From an uncultured bacterium (GTDB taxonomy: Bacteria > Verrucomicrobiota > Lentisphaeria > Victivallales > UBA1829), in NCBI GenBank assembly GCA_949297765.1, contig CASFTV010000031.1, forward strand, positions 1 through 39,641: a DNA stretch of 39,641 nucleotides, given 5' to 3'. A model generated the notes under the pieces. The model had not been told where the DNA came from, did no database searches, and saw nothing but the letters and a program-made list of their open reading frames with translations. How positions within the stretch are numbered: position 1 is the first letter of the stretch; each line of letters opens with the position of its first letter. A program made the translations under genes and the position numbers. This document shows, piece after piece, positions 8,447-16,879 of this stretch.

Positions 8447-9442
8447 TTATTTCCGCTTGTCCATTGCGTCGTCGAATTTGATTTTGGAGGGGATGAAATC
8501 AATGCGTTTGACGAATTCACAGGCATCCTGCGCGCCGTATTCACGATCCATTCCGGAATCCTCCCATTCGACGGAGAGGGGGCCCTGATAGTCGATCCGG
8601 TTGAGTTCGCGGATAATGTCTTCGAAATCGACGTCGCCGTGTCCCGGACTCCGGAAATCCCATCCGCGGTTCGGTTTGCCGAAATCGAGGTGCGAGGAGA
8701 GGATTCCCGTCTTCCCGTCGAGCGTAACCGCCGCGTCCTTGACATGGACATGATAGATGCGGTTCGGAAACTCTTTCAGGAAGCAGACCGGATCCATCAT
8801 CTGCCACTGGAGATGGCTCGGATCGAAATTGAAGCCGAATTCCGGGCGGTTCCCGATGGCTTCAAGAGTGCGCTTCGCGGTGTAGATGTCGAACGCAATC
8901 TCGGTCGGATGGACTTCCAGTGCAAATTTGACGCCGCAGTTTTTGAATTCATCCATGATCGGATTCCATGTTTTTGCGAAGAATTCATATCCTGCGTCGA
9001 TCATCTCTTCGGTGACCGGCGGGAAGCTGTACAGCATGTGCCAGATCGGCGATCCCGTGAAGCCCGTGACCACCTTCACTCCGAGATTCGCTGCTGCGCG
9101 TGCGCTGAGCTTCATCTGTTCGATCGCCCATTTGCGTTTTGCACTCTTTTTCCCGGCGAGGGCGGCGGGAGCAAAGCGGTCGGTTCTGCAGTCGTCGTCC
9201 GGATCGCAGGTCAGCTGTCCGGCAAGGTGGTTGCTGATCGCCCAGACTCCGAGGTTGTTTTTCCGGAGCGTATCGAGGAGTCGTTTGCAGTACTTTCTGT
9301 CGGTCGCGGCCTTGTCGATGTCCAGATGGTCGCCGCTTGCGGCAAGTTCGAGTCCGGCATATCCCCACGAGGAGGCTTTTTCCGCCATGGTCTTGAGGGG
9401 AAGATCCGCCCATTGTCCGGTGAATAATGTGATCGGTCTCAT
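8447..9442 (-). CDS. Sugar phosphate isomerase/epimerase family protein (xylose isomerase-like TIM barrel)
   Basis: A 331-residue cytoplasmic protein starting MRPITLFTGQWADLP behind AGGAAGGAG. It has the AP-endonuclease-2 / xylose-isomerase-like barrel. Expected metal ligands appear in order: Glu in FALEVHPTE (about 171), Asp in FNFDPSHLQWQ (about 202), His in YHVHVKD (about 229) and Glu in LSVEWEDSG (about 290). Family members isomerise or epimerise sugars, inositols or keto acids; the substrate cannot be read from sequence. It lies downstream of L-fucose isomerase on the same strand, but a strong terminator separates them. It is therefore probably a separate transcript, perhaps with a related sugar-catabolic role. 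Confidence 0.8.
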   Translation of the reverse strand: MRPITLFTGQWADLPLKTMAEKASSWGYAGLELAASGDHLDIDKAATDRKYCKRLLDTLRKNNLGVWAISNHLAGQLTCDPDDDCRTDRFAPAALAGKKSAKRKWAIEQMKLSARAAANLGVKVVTGFTGSPIWHMLYSFPPVTEEMIDAGYEFFAKTWNPIMDEFKNCGVKFALEVHPTEIAFDIYTAKRTLEAIGNRPEFGFNFDPSHLQWQMMDPVCFLKEFPNRIYHVHVKDAAVTLDGKTGILSSHLDFGKPNRGWDFRSPGHGDVDFEDIIRELNRIDYQGPLSVEWEDSGMDREYGAQDACEFVKRIDFIPSKIKFDDAMDKRK

Positions 9443-9561
9443 CGTCTGTTGTCTCCTTCCTGGTTGGTCTTTTGAAATCTATCTCCGTTCAGGCGGATTT
9501 CAAGAGCCGTTTGAAAAAAAACGGAAAAACAATTCCGTGCCGTCCGGGATGGAGCGGCGAT

Positions 9562-9593
9562 AAAAAAAGCTCCGCCGGCGGAACCGGCGGAGC
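9562..9593 (-). terminator. Rho-independent terminator of fucI
   Basis: GCTCCGCCGG (9569-9578) pairs with CCGGCGGAGC (9584-9593) around a 5-base loop. Seven As at 9562-9568 form the T-run on the minus strand. It lies 24 bases after the fucI stop. Confidence 0.92.
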
Positions 9594-9616
9594 CTGGATT
9601 ACGGGCAGTGTCGCGC

Positions 9617-11434
9617 TTACTTGTAGAGCGGACCGAAGTTCTTGCAGGCGCGGAAGTCTGCGCCTTCGAGATCCTTGGATCCGAACGAATTCCAGGAGGA
9701 GGGACGGAAAATCTTCTCTTCCGGAACGTTGTGCATGCAGACCGGGATGCGGAGCATGGACGCAAGCGTGATCAGATCGGCGCCGATGTGTCCGTAGGAG
9801 AAGGCCCCATGGTTTGCACCCCAGTGAGCCATGACGCTGTACACATCCTTGAAGGCCGGATTTTCCGGATCCAGATTCGGAACGAACCAGGTGGTCGGCC
9901 AGCCCGGATCGGTGCGCTGATCAAGCTTGTCATGCACATCCTTCGGCAGAACGGCAGTATATCCTTCCGCAATCTGAAGGACGGGACCGAGTCCGGCGAC
10001 GATGTTCAGACGGTACATGGTCAGCGGCATTCCGCCTTCCGTCAGGAAGCGGCTGGAGAAACCGCCGCCGCGGAAGTATCCGAGGTTTGCGGGAGTCCAT
10101 TCCACAGCGTCGGCACAGGCTTTCGCCTCTTTTTCCGTGATTTCCCAGAAGGGTTTCATCGCGGGTTTGCCGTTTTTCCTCTGCTTTCCGGTGGCGTCCA
10201 TGGTGGTCGCGCCGGAGTTGATCAGATGGATCAGGCCCGGGACATTGACTTTCTTGCCGGTTGCCTTTTTGATCGCTTCCGGACTCCAGTAGGTGCGGAC
10301 GTCGGAGAAGCCGGACGCCGTGCAGGTGAGCAGATGCCCGAAGAGCATCGCAACGCCGTTGCATGCGTCATTTTCCGTCGCGAGGACATAGGGCTTGCGG
10401 ATGCCGTTCCAGTCGAAGGAGGAGTTCAGAACGGTTTCCATGAAGTCGCCGTTGGGCATGAAGTCGGTCCACTGGCGCTGTCCCTGGAATCCGGCCGCGA
10501 TCGCGTTGTGTCCGCAGGACTCCTCAACAAATCCCATTTCGGCGAGTTTGGCGTTTCCGACCATCAGGTCGCGGGCGATAATCGTCATCTTGGCGACGTA
10601 TTCCCAGATCTTCTTCTGCTCGGCAGCGGATTTTCCGGCTTTTCCGTTATAGACATCCTTGTTCTGCTTGCAGTTTTTCTGAATCCAGGCGATCGCCTTC
10701 TTGTATTCCTCGGGATCGTAGATGTTCTCGTTCACGCGGCGGATGATCTCGCACTGATCCACGGATTCGCAGCGCATGCCGAGATATTTTTCGAAGAAAT
10801 CGGGATTCACAATGGATCCCGCGATTCCCATGGCAACACTTCCCATGGAGAGATAGCTTCTGCCGCGCATGTTGGCAACGGCGAGTCCGGCCCGGACGAA
10901 GCGGAGGATTTTTTCCTTCACGTCATCGGGAATTTCTTTGCAGTCCTTGTCCTGCACGTCGCGTCCGTAGATGCCGAACGCGGGGATGCCTTTCTGGGAG
11001 TGTGCCGCGAGAACCGCTGCAAGATAGACCGCTCCGGGGCGTTCCGTTCCGTTGAAGCCCCAGATTGCTTTCGGGGTCTGCGGATCCATGTCCATGGTTT
11101 CGGAACCGTAGCACCAGCAGGGGGTGACGGTCAGGGAGACTCCGACATTTTCGCGTCTGAATTTTTCCGCGCAGGCGGCCGCTTCGGCGACGCCGCCGAT
11201 GGTGGTGTCCGCAATGACGCATTCAACAGGGGTTCCGTCCGGATGGCGGAGAGTGGAGGAGATGAGTTCGGCTGCGGAAAGCGCCATCTGCATGGTCTGC
11301 TCTTCCAGGGATTCGCGGATTCCTTTTCTTCTTCCGTCGATGGTGGGACGGATTCCGACTTTCGGGTGCGCAGTCGTTCCCGTGACGGCCTTCGGTGCGG
11401 CCTTGACTGCCTTTTTCTGTGTTTTTGCTGCCAT
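9617..11434 (-). CDS. fucI: L-fucose isomerase
   Basis: A 605-residue enzyme converting L-fucose to L-fuculose, first step of the fuculose-phosphate pathway; related enzymes also accept D-arabinose. Conserved blocks run the full length: [117 protein letters not shown] and [13 protein letters not shown]. It ends FGPLYK like the E. coli enzyme. A 24-residue Lys/Ala-rich N-terminal extension is extra. The ATG follows AAGGAG. No other fucose genes lie nearby, so kinase, aldolase and transporter must be elsewhere. Its presence fits an organism using fucose-rich glycans such as mucin or algal fucans. Confidence 0.97.
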   Translation of the reverse strand: MAAKTQKKAVKAAPKAVTGTTAHPKVGIRPTIDGRRKGIRESLEEQTMQMALSAAELISSTLRHPDGTPVECVIADTTIGGVAEAAACAEKFRRENVGVSLTVTPCWCYGSETMDMDPQTPKAIWGFNGTERPGAVYLAAVLAAHSQKGIPAFGIYGRDVQDKDCKEIPDDVKEKILRFVRAGLAVANMRGRSYLSMGSVAMGIAGSIVNPDFFEKYLGMRCESVDQCEIIRRVNENIYDPEEYKKAIAWIQKNCKQNKDVYNGKAGKSAAEQKKIWEYVAKMTIIARDLMVGNAKLAEMGFVEESCGHNAIAAGFQGQRQWTDFMPNGDFMETVLNSSFDWNGIRKPYVLATENDACNGVAMLFGHLLTCTASGFSDVRTYWSPEAIKKATGKKVNVPGLIHLINSGATTMDATGKQRKNGKPAMKPFWEITEKEAKACADAVEWTPANLGYFRGGGFSSRFLTEGGMPLTMYRLNIVAGLGPVLQIAEGYTAVLPKDVHDKLDQRTDPGWPTTWFVPNLDPENPAFKDVYSVMAHWGANHGAFSYGHIGADLITLASMLRIPVCMHNVPEEKIFRPSSWNSFGSKDLEGADFRACKNFGPLYK

Positions 11435-11842
11435 ACTTTCTGCTCCTTCTTTTAAGGTTTTCAGTGAATGGACTCTTTAGTTCATGGAGATTCTTCATAG
11501 GGTACAATAACAGATTCTTTACGACATGCAAACGACTTTGTCGGGATTCTTCATAAAACAGGCGATTTTCGGCATGGTTTTTTTTGCTTCCGGCGCTGGG
11601 AATGAGGCATTCCGACTCAAAATCCATCGGGGGAGGGCTTTTCATTTTCCCGTTTGCTTCCCGGCTGCCGGAATCCGGAAAAAAGAGGGAAGGGGGAAAT
11701 TTTTGAAAAATAATGCCCGGAGGTTCGTTTTCAGTTTGATAAAACAGGGATTCCGCTGTATTTTAAAAAGATGATCTTTTTCGGAGCTTGTCGGAGCTTC
11801 CTTGAATCAACCCGAATTTGAATGGAGAAGAGGGAGAGAAAA
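11435..11842. other. Divergent intergenic region between fucI and the NDK-like gene
   Basis: About 400 bases without a credible gene. It should carry both divergent promoters. On the plus strand TTGATA (11736-11741) and TATTTT (11759-11764), 17 bases apart, are a fair promoter for the NDK-clpS-clpA operon. On the minus strand TTGCAT (11531-11526) and TATTGT (11509-11504), 16 apart, are a weaker candidate for fucI. I found no convincing operator palindrome. Confidence 0.4.
11736..11764 (+). promoter_or_regulatory. Candidate promoter for the NDK-like / clpS / clpA operon
   Basis: TTGATA and TATTTT with the ideal 17-base spacer, about 80 bases upstream of the first start codon. The -10 is not ideal (TATTTT instead of TATAAT). 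Confidence 0.4.
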
Positions 11843-13030
11843 ATGGCGGTGGAACTTTCGTATGTGCTGATTACCCCGTATTCACTGAAAAAATCCAGAA
11901 CAGGCGGAATCATCGCCCGTCTGCTGTCCCGGACGGGACTGGAACTGGTCGCGGCAAGAATGATCGCGCCGGACAAGGCGTTTGCGGAAGCCTATGCGGA
12001 GTCGCTCAAGCGGCGCGTCGGCGCACGTGATGAGTTCGCGGCAAAAATCCTTTCCGACTATGTGATCGACAATTTCACTCCGCTCGACGATGGAAGCCGG
12101 GAACGCCTTCTCCTGCTGCTCTTCCGCGGAGAGGATGCGTGCCGGAAACTCTATGAGGTGGTCGGCCAGCTCCCGAACTCCAAAAACCGCCGCGACGACC
12201 TCTACGGCGACACGATCCGCGACACCTACTGCAATCTCGTCTTCAACCGGGACGGCTCGCTTCTCTATTTCGAGCCGGCGGTGTTCACCCCTCCGCACAT
12301 CGAAGGGTGTGTTGAACGACTGAAAATCATAGCGGATTTCATCGAACACGAAGAGAACATCGTGGAAAACATCGTGCGTCCCGAAGAGGACGAAGGACGG
12401 GAACGCACGCTGGTGATTATCAAGCCGGACAACTGGACCCGTCCGAGCACGAAGCCGGGCAATATTATCGACATGTTCAGCCGCACGTCGCTGCGCATTG
12501 TCGGATGCAAGGTCTATCAGATGTCGGTGGCGGAGGCGCTGGAGTTCTACGGTCCCGTCAAACAGGCTCTGCGGAAAAAACTGGCTCCCGTGATCGCGAA
12601 AAAAGCGCGGGAACTGCTCGAACACGAATATAAGATCGTGCTGCATGACTGCGAGGAGATGCTCGAAAAATCGGTCGGCCGCGACTTTGCGGACGATCAG
12701 TTCAACCGGATTGTGGAGTTCATGTCGGGCGTCCGTCCGGACAGCTGTCCGCCGGAGGAGCTGAACGCCCCCGGAAAAGTCAAATGCATGGCGCTGATCT
12801 ACGAGGGAACCGACGCCGTTTCGAAAATCCGGACGGTTCTCGGCCCCACCGATCCGACCAAGGCTCCCGACGGCACCATCCGCCGCGAATTCGGAAAAGA
12901 TGTCATGGTCAACACCGCGCACGCCTCCGATTCGATCGAGAGCTATGAACGCGAGACGAGAGTGATCAAGATCGACCGCAACAACATGGCATCCATCATC
13001 CGCGCCTATCTGAAGGAACGCAAAGACTGA
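11843..13030 (+). CDS. Nucleoside diphosphate kinase-like protein with two NDK domains
   Basis: About 395 residues, versus roughly 140-150 for ordinary NDK. The N-terminal half starts SYVLITPYSLKKSRTGGIIARLL, like the first NDK strand and helix, but no active-site histidine motif follows. The C-terminal half restarts with TLVIIKPDNW near residue 185. After an extra helical insert of roughly 80 residues it resumes with MALIYEGTDAVSKIRTVLG and ends with GTIRREFG and NTAHASDS, giving His360 at the phosphohistidine position (HASDS where most have HGSDS). NDK balances nucleoside triphosphates by a ping-pong phosphohistidine mechanism. I chose ATG 11843, just after AGAGGGAGAG; an in-frame ATG at 11822 is possible. 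The clpS gene starts 4 bases after its stop. Confidence 0.8.
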   Translation: MAVELSYVLITPYSLKKSRTGGIIARLLSRTGLELVAARMIAPDKAFAEAYAESLKRRVGARDEFAAKILSDYVIDNFTPLDDGSRERLLLLLFRGEDACRKLYEVVGQLPNSKNRRDDLYGDTIRDTYCNLVFNRDGSLLYFEPAVFTPPHIEGCVERLKIIADFIEHEENIVENIVRPEEDEGRERTLVIIKPDNWTRPSTKPGNIIDMFSRTSLRIVGCKVYQMSVAEALEFYGPVKQALRKKLAPVIAKKARELLEHEYKIVLHDCEEMLEKSVGRDFADDQFNRIVEFMSGVRPDSCPPEELNAPGKVKCMALIYEGTDAVSKIRTVLGPTDPTKAPDGTIRREFGKDVMVNTAHASDSIESYERETRVIKIDRNNMASIIRAYLKERKD

Positions 13031-13034
13031 GCGT

Positions 13035-13346
13035 ATGGGACGCGGTCAGGAAGAGTTCCGGGAGGAAGAATCCTGTTCGGCGGAATGTCAGGAGCCGCCC
13101 ATGTTCCGGGTTCTGCTCCTCAACGACGATTATACGCCGATGGATTTTGTCGTCCGGATTCTGCGGGAGATCTTTCATAAGGAGTCTTCCGAGGCGGAAC
13201 GGATCATGCTGAATGTTCACCGGAAAGGGTGCGGCCTGTGCGGCGTCTATCCCTATGAAATTGCCGAGACCCGTGTTGCGCGGGTTCATGCCCGGGCATC
13301 CGCGGCGGGATATCCTCTCCGCTGCCGGATGGAACCGGATGTGTAG
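13035..13346 (+). CDS. clpS: ATP-dependent Clp protease adaptor ClpS
   Basis: A 103-residue adaptor that delivers N-degron substrates to ClpA(P). After an acidic N-terminal tail, the core starts FRVLLLNDDYTPMDFVVRIL, the ClpS signature whose Asn-Asp binds the substrate amino terminus. It continues with IMLNVHRKG and CGVYPYEIAETRV, all characteristic. It sits 4 bases after the NDK-like stop and 22 bases before clpA, matching the common clpS-clpA pairing. No clpP is in this window. Confidence 0.95.
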   Translation: MGRGQEEFREEESCSAECQEPPMFRVLLLNDDYTPMDFVVRILREIFHKESSEAERIMLNVHRKGCGLCGVYPYEIAETRVARVHARASAAGYPLRCRMEPDV

Positions 13347-13368
13347 AAGCGGGGAAAGGGACGGATAT

Positions 13369-15612
13369 ATGAGTCTGAATCTTTCCGGGGAGACCCGGGA
13401 TTTCCTCCAGAAGGTCCATGCGCAGGCGGAGTTGTTCGGACATGAGTTCATTCTGCCGGAGCATTTGCTGTTCCAGTTTACGGAAACTCCGCTGACTGCG
13501 GAGCTTCTGGAATCGCTTCAGATTTCTCCGGAGACGATCCGGGACCGTCTGCTGGAGTTTTTCGAGGAGAAAGTCGAACGGCTGGATGAGGAGTGCGAGA
13601 TCTCTTTTTCGAATTCGGTCCTGCGGATTTTTTCCGATGCGGAGCAGCATGTAGCCTCTTCCGGGCGGTCTCTTCTGGAGGTGACGGATCTGTTTGTTTC
13701 GCTGTTTTCGGAGGAGCAGTCGTATGCGGTGTATCTTCTCCGCTCTTCCGGAGTTGAAATTGCGGATGTGCTTTCCGCCGTGACCGGCGCACTTCATCCG
13801 GAATCGCGCGGCGAGACGGAGGATTCCGACGAGGATTCCCGTACGGCACGGAAACGCTCCGCACTGGAGCTTTATGCGCTCAATTTGACAGAGCTTGCGC
13901 GTGCCGGGAAACTGGATGCTGTGGTCGGGCGGTCGAAGGAACTTGCATCCGTGCTGCGGACTCTGTCGCGGCGGAAGAAGAACAATCCGCTTCTTGTCGG
14001 AGAACCCGGAGTCGGGAAAACCGCGGTGGTGGAGGGGTTGGCGGTGCGGATTGCGCGCGGCGAGGTGCCGGAGCGTTTTTCCCGTCTTTCCATCTATGCG
14101 CTTGACATGGGCGCCCTGACCGCGGGAACCAAATTCCGGGGACAGTTTGAGGAGCGCCTGAAGAATGTGATCCGGGAGCTGACCGCTTCGCCGGACAATG
14201 TGCTGTTTATCGACGAACTTCATACGGTGGTCGGCGCGGGATCGGTGGGGAGCGGATCGCTGGATGCGTCGAACATCCTGAAACCTTCGCTGAACCGGGG
14301 GGAACTGCGCTGCATCGGCGCTACGACGAACGAGGAATATCGGAATGAGCTGTTGAAGGACAAGGCGTTTTCCCGTCGGTTTCAGAAGATTGATGTTCCG
14401 GAGCCGTCGGAGGAGGAGACTCTGCAGATCCTTTCCGGAATCGCTCCCGCCTATGAACAGCACTACGGCGTCTCGTTTGATCCCGCGAGCCTGAAACGGA
14501 TTGTTGAACTGGCGGGCCGTCATATTTTTGACCGCTTCATGCCCGACAAGGCCATTGATCTTCTGGATGAAGCGGGTGCGGCCAACAGCATGGCGGAGAA
14601 GCCGCGGAAAGTCATTCCGCCGGAGTATGTGGAGCATCTTGCGGCGGAGATGTTCGGCCTTCCGGAGGTTCAGACGTCGGGCAGCGAGGCGGAGCGTCTG
14701 CGTGCGCTGAATGGAGAACTGCGGCGTGTTGTGATCGGGCAGGAATCCGCGATTGAGGCGGTGGTGTCCGCGATCAAACTTTCCCGGTCCGGACTTGCGA
14801 ATGCGGACCGCCCGGTGGGGTCGTTCCTGTTCGCGGGACCGACGGGCGTCGGAAAAACCGAGCTGGCAAAGCGTCTTGCCTCCGCGCTCGGAATCGGACT
14901 GGTCCGTTTCGACATGAGCGAATACGCCGAGGAGTACGCGGTTTCCAAGCTGATCGGCTCCTCGCCCGGATATGTGGGTTTTGAGCAGGGCGGACTGCTT
15001 ACGGAGCGGATCATCCGTTCGCCGCATTGCGTTCTGCTGCTCGACGAGATGGAGAAGGCGCATCCGAAGATTTACAATCTGATGCTTCAGATCATGGATT
15101 ACGGCGTGATGACCGACAATTCCGGGCGCAAGGCCGATTTCCGCAATGTGATAGTCATTATGACATCGAATGTGGGAGCCCGCTCGCTGACGGAACATGC
15201 GATCGGCTTCAACGCTCCGGACCAGACCGATTCCCGAGTGGAAGGGGCGCTCCGGAAACATTTCCCGCCGGAATTCCGCAACCGTCTGGACGGCATCATC
15301 CGTTTCCATCCGCTCTCCCGGGAGTCGATCCGCGCGATTGTCCGGAAGTTCCTTGCGGAGGCCGGAGACCGGCTCCGGAAACGGGGAGTCGGCCTGAAGG
15401 CGGATGAAAAGGCCGTTGACTGGCTGGCCGATCACGGATTCGATGAAAAGCTCGGCGCCCGCCCTCTGGAACGGCTGATCCGGGATGAGATTCTGGCAAA
15501 ACTTGCGGATCTGCTTCTTTCCGGATCCGGTGTTTCCGGGAAGACCGTCGCCGTCTCTGCGGGAGAGAGCGGGATCGTTCTCAAAACGTCCGTCCGCCGT
15601 TCCGGAAAATAA
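13369..15612 (+). CDS. clpA: ATP-dependent Clp protease ATP-binding subunit ClpA
   Basis: A 747-residue double AAA+ unfoldase. Residues 1-140 form the Clp N-domain (FLQKVHAQAELFGHEFILPEHLL). The first ATPase domain has Walker A GEPGVGKT near 212 and Walker B VLFIDELHTVVGAG. The second has GPTGVGKTE near 491, VLLLDEMEKAHPKI and LGARPLERLI near the end. The short stretch between them lacks the long coiled-coil M-domain of ClpB, and the upstream clpS supports ClpA. It feeds unfolded proteins to ClpP. ATG 13369 follows GGGGAAAGGGACGG and gives the natural N-domain start; the open frame extends upstream through clpS but is not needed. Confidence 0.95.
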   Translation: MSLNLSGETRDFLQKVHAQAELFGHEFILPEHLLFQFTETPLTAELLESLQISPETIRDRLLEFFEEKVERLDEECEISFSNSVLRIFSDAEQHVASSGRSLLEVTDLFVSLFSEEQSYAVYLLRSSGVEIADVLSAVTGALHPESRGETEDSDEDSRTARKRSALELYALNLTELARAGKLDAVVGRSKELASVLRTLSRRKKNNPLLVGEPGVGKTAVVEGLAVRIARGEVPERFSRLSIYALDMGALTAGTKFRGQFEERLKNVIRELTASPDNVLFIDELHTVVGAGSVGSGSLDASNILKPSLNRGELRCIGATTNEEYRNELLKDKAFSRRFQKIDVPEPSEEETLQILSGIAPAYEQHYGVSFDPASLKRIVELAGRHIFDRFMPDKAIDLLDEAGAANSMAEKPRKVIPPEYVEHLAAEMFGLPEVQTSGSEAERLRALNGELRRVVIGQESAIEAVVSAIKLSRSGLANADRPVGSFLFAGPTGVGKTELAKRLASALGIGLVRFDMSEYAEEYAVSKLIGSSPGYVGFEQGGLLTERIIRSPHCVLLLDEMEKAHPKIYNLMLQIMDYGVMTDNSGRKADFRNVIVIMTSNVGARSLTEHAIGFNAPDQTDSRVEGALRKHFPPEFRNRLDGIIRFHPLSRESIRAIVRKFLAEAGDRLRKRGVGLKADEKAVDWLADHGFDEKLGARPLERLIRDEILAKLADLLLSGSGVSGKTVAVSAGESGIVLKTSVRRSGK

Positions 15613-15689
15613 AAGCGCCGGAATCGTTTCGAAAGTATATCAGAAGTAATCAGACGGGAAAAAAGTTTTTGTTTTCTGATCTGGAAATC

Positions 15690-15718
15690 TTGTCATTGTT
15701 TCTGTTTTGTGATATAAT
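15690..15718 (+). promoter_or_regulatory. Strong sigma-70 promoter of cassette A regulator
   Basis: TTGTCA (15690-15695) and a perfect TATAAT (15713-15718) with a 17-base spacer. Transcription would begin near 15725, leaving a leader of only about 11 bases before the start codon, in which GGGAGAAG serves as ribosome site. Confidence 0.85.
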
Positions 15719-15735
15719 GAATCCCGGGAGAAGAA

Positions 15736-16818
15736 ATGATGACGTATCCGGAAATAGCAGAAAAACTCAGACAGGAGATCCGTTCGGGACGCATTGCGCC
15801 GGGGAGCCGGCTTTCCGCCCGCGGAATCGCGGAACAGTACGGCGTTTCGTATCTGACAGGCAACCGGGCATTGAACCTGCTGACGGGGGAGGATCTGGTG
15901 TCGCGGCGGCCGCGGGGCGGTTCCTATGTGAACGGGGATATGAAGCAGAGCCGGTTGATCGGCTATTCCATCGAGCATTATTTCCAGAATGCGTTCAATC
16001 AGACCGCGGGGGTTTTCCGGGAGATGCTTCTGGGCGAGTTCCGGAAGCGGCAGTATAAGGTCCGGATGCTGTCGCTGAACGACTGGAATTCCGAATGGCT
16101 CGGCGATCTCGACGCCCTTCTTTTTTCCCATGAGATCACGGAAGAACAGAAGCAGGTTGCGCAGCAGCTGGGGATTCCGGTGATCCAGTTTTACGGAGAG
16201 AGAATCTGGGATCATCCGTTTCATCAGGTGGTGATTGATCTGGAATCCGGATTCCGGGAGCTGTTCCGGCATGTCACTCCGGAGCGTTTCCGGCGGGCGG
16301 TGATCGTCACCGGGGAGGATGAGACGCTGATGCGACGGGGAAAACTTGCGGAACGGTTTCTGCGGGAGGCTGGATTCTCTTCCGCCCATCTGGAGATCGT
16401 GACGGCCGACAATGTGCTGCCGGAACGGAACTGGCCGCTCTGGAGGGACCTCGGAAAACGATGCCGGGGAGCGTTCATTTTCACCTGCGGCGACTATCTG
16501 GCGGCGGGACTTCTCAGCGCTCTGATGACCGGAGAGCTCCGGATCGGACGGGATGTCTCTCTGGCGGGGTACGATAATCTGGAGGAGTTCGGGTTTCTCC
16601 CGTTCGGCAAGCCGCTGATTACGGCGATCGGCTATTCCCGGCGGGATGTCGCCTCCGCGATCGCGAAACTGTTTCAGACCTTGATTCAGGACCCCGCCTC
16701 CATGCGCTGTCAGACAATTCTGAAAATCCCGACCCGTCCGGTTTTCCGGGAGACCATGAAACCCGCCGCGACAATCGGAATTTCCGGAAAATCCAGCGGA
16801 AAGAATGAAATCCCGTGA
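15736..16818 (+). CDS. GntR-type transcriptional regulator with LacI-type sugar-binding domain (cassette A)
   Basis: A 360-residue DNA-binding protein. Residues 5-70 are a GntR winged helix (EKLRQEIRSGRIAPGSRLSA, YLTGNRALNLLTGEDLVSRR). From about 78 to the end is a periplasmic-binding-protein-like effector domain (LIGYSIEHYFQNAFNQTAGV through DVSLAGYDNLEEFGFLPFGK) as in LacI/GalR proteins. AraR of Bacillus is the known example of this GntR plus LacI fusion and responds to arabinose. Here the ligand is probably a sugar released by the downstream hydrolase. The gene has a consensus promoter and very short leader. It lies 61 bases before the hydrolase gene, so it likely controls the cassette and perhaps itself. 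It is intact although both downstream genes are damaged. Confidence 0.88.
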   Translation: MMTYPEIAEKLRQEIRSGRIAPGSRLSARGIAEQYGVSYLTGNRALNLLTGEDLVSRRPRGGSYVNGDMKQSRLIGYSIEHYFQNAFNQTAGVFREMLLGEFRKRQYKVRMLSLNDWNSEWLGDLDALLFSHEITEEQKQVAQQLGIPVIQFYGERIWDHPFHQVVIDLESGFRELFRHVTPERFRRAVIVTGEDETLMRRGKLAERFLREAGFSSAHLEIVTADNVLPERNWPLWRDLGKRCRGAFIFTCGDYLAAGLLSALMTGELRIGRDVSLAGYDNLEEFGFLPFGKPLITAIGYSRRDVASAIAKLFQTLIQDPASMRCQTILKIPTRPVFRETMKPAATIGISGKSSGKNEIP

Positions 16819-16879
16819 TGGATTCTCTTTTGAATCAATCAAATTGCAAGACGTGCTAAGAAAAAAGAAGAGGAGAAGA

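Noticed and set aside
9608-11455. 615-codon plus-strand frame opposite fucI
   Set aside because: FucI is recognised over its whole length on the other strand; this frame has no recognisable motif.
13204-15435. 743-codon minus-strand frame opposite clpA
   Set aside because: Shadow of a conserved AAA+ gene.
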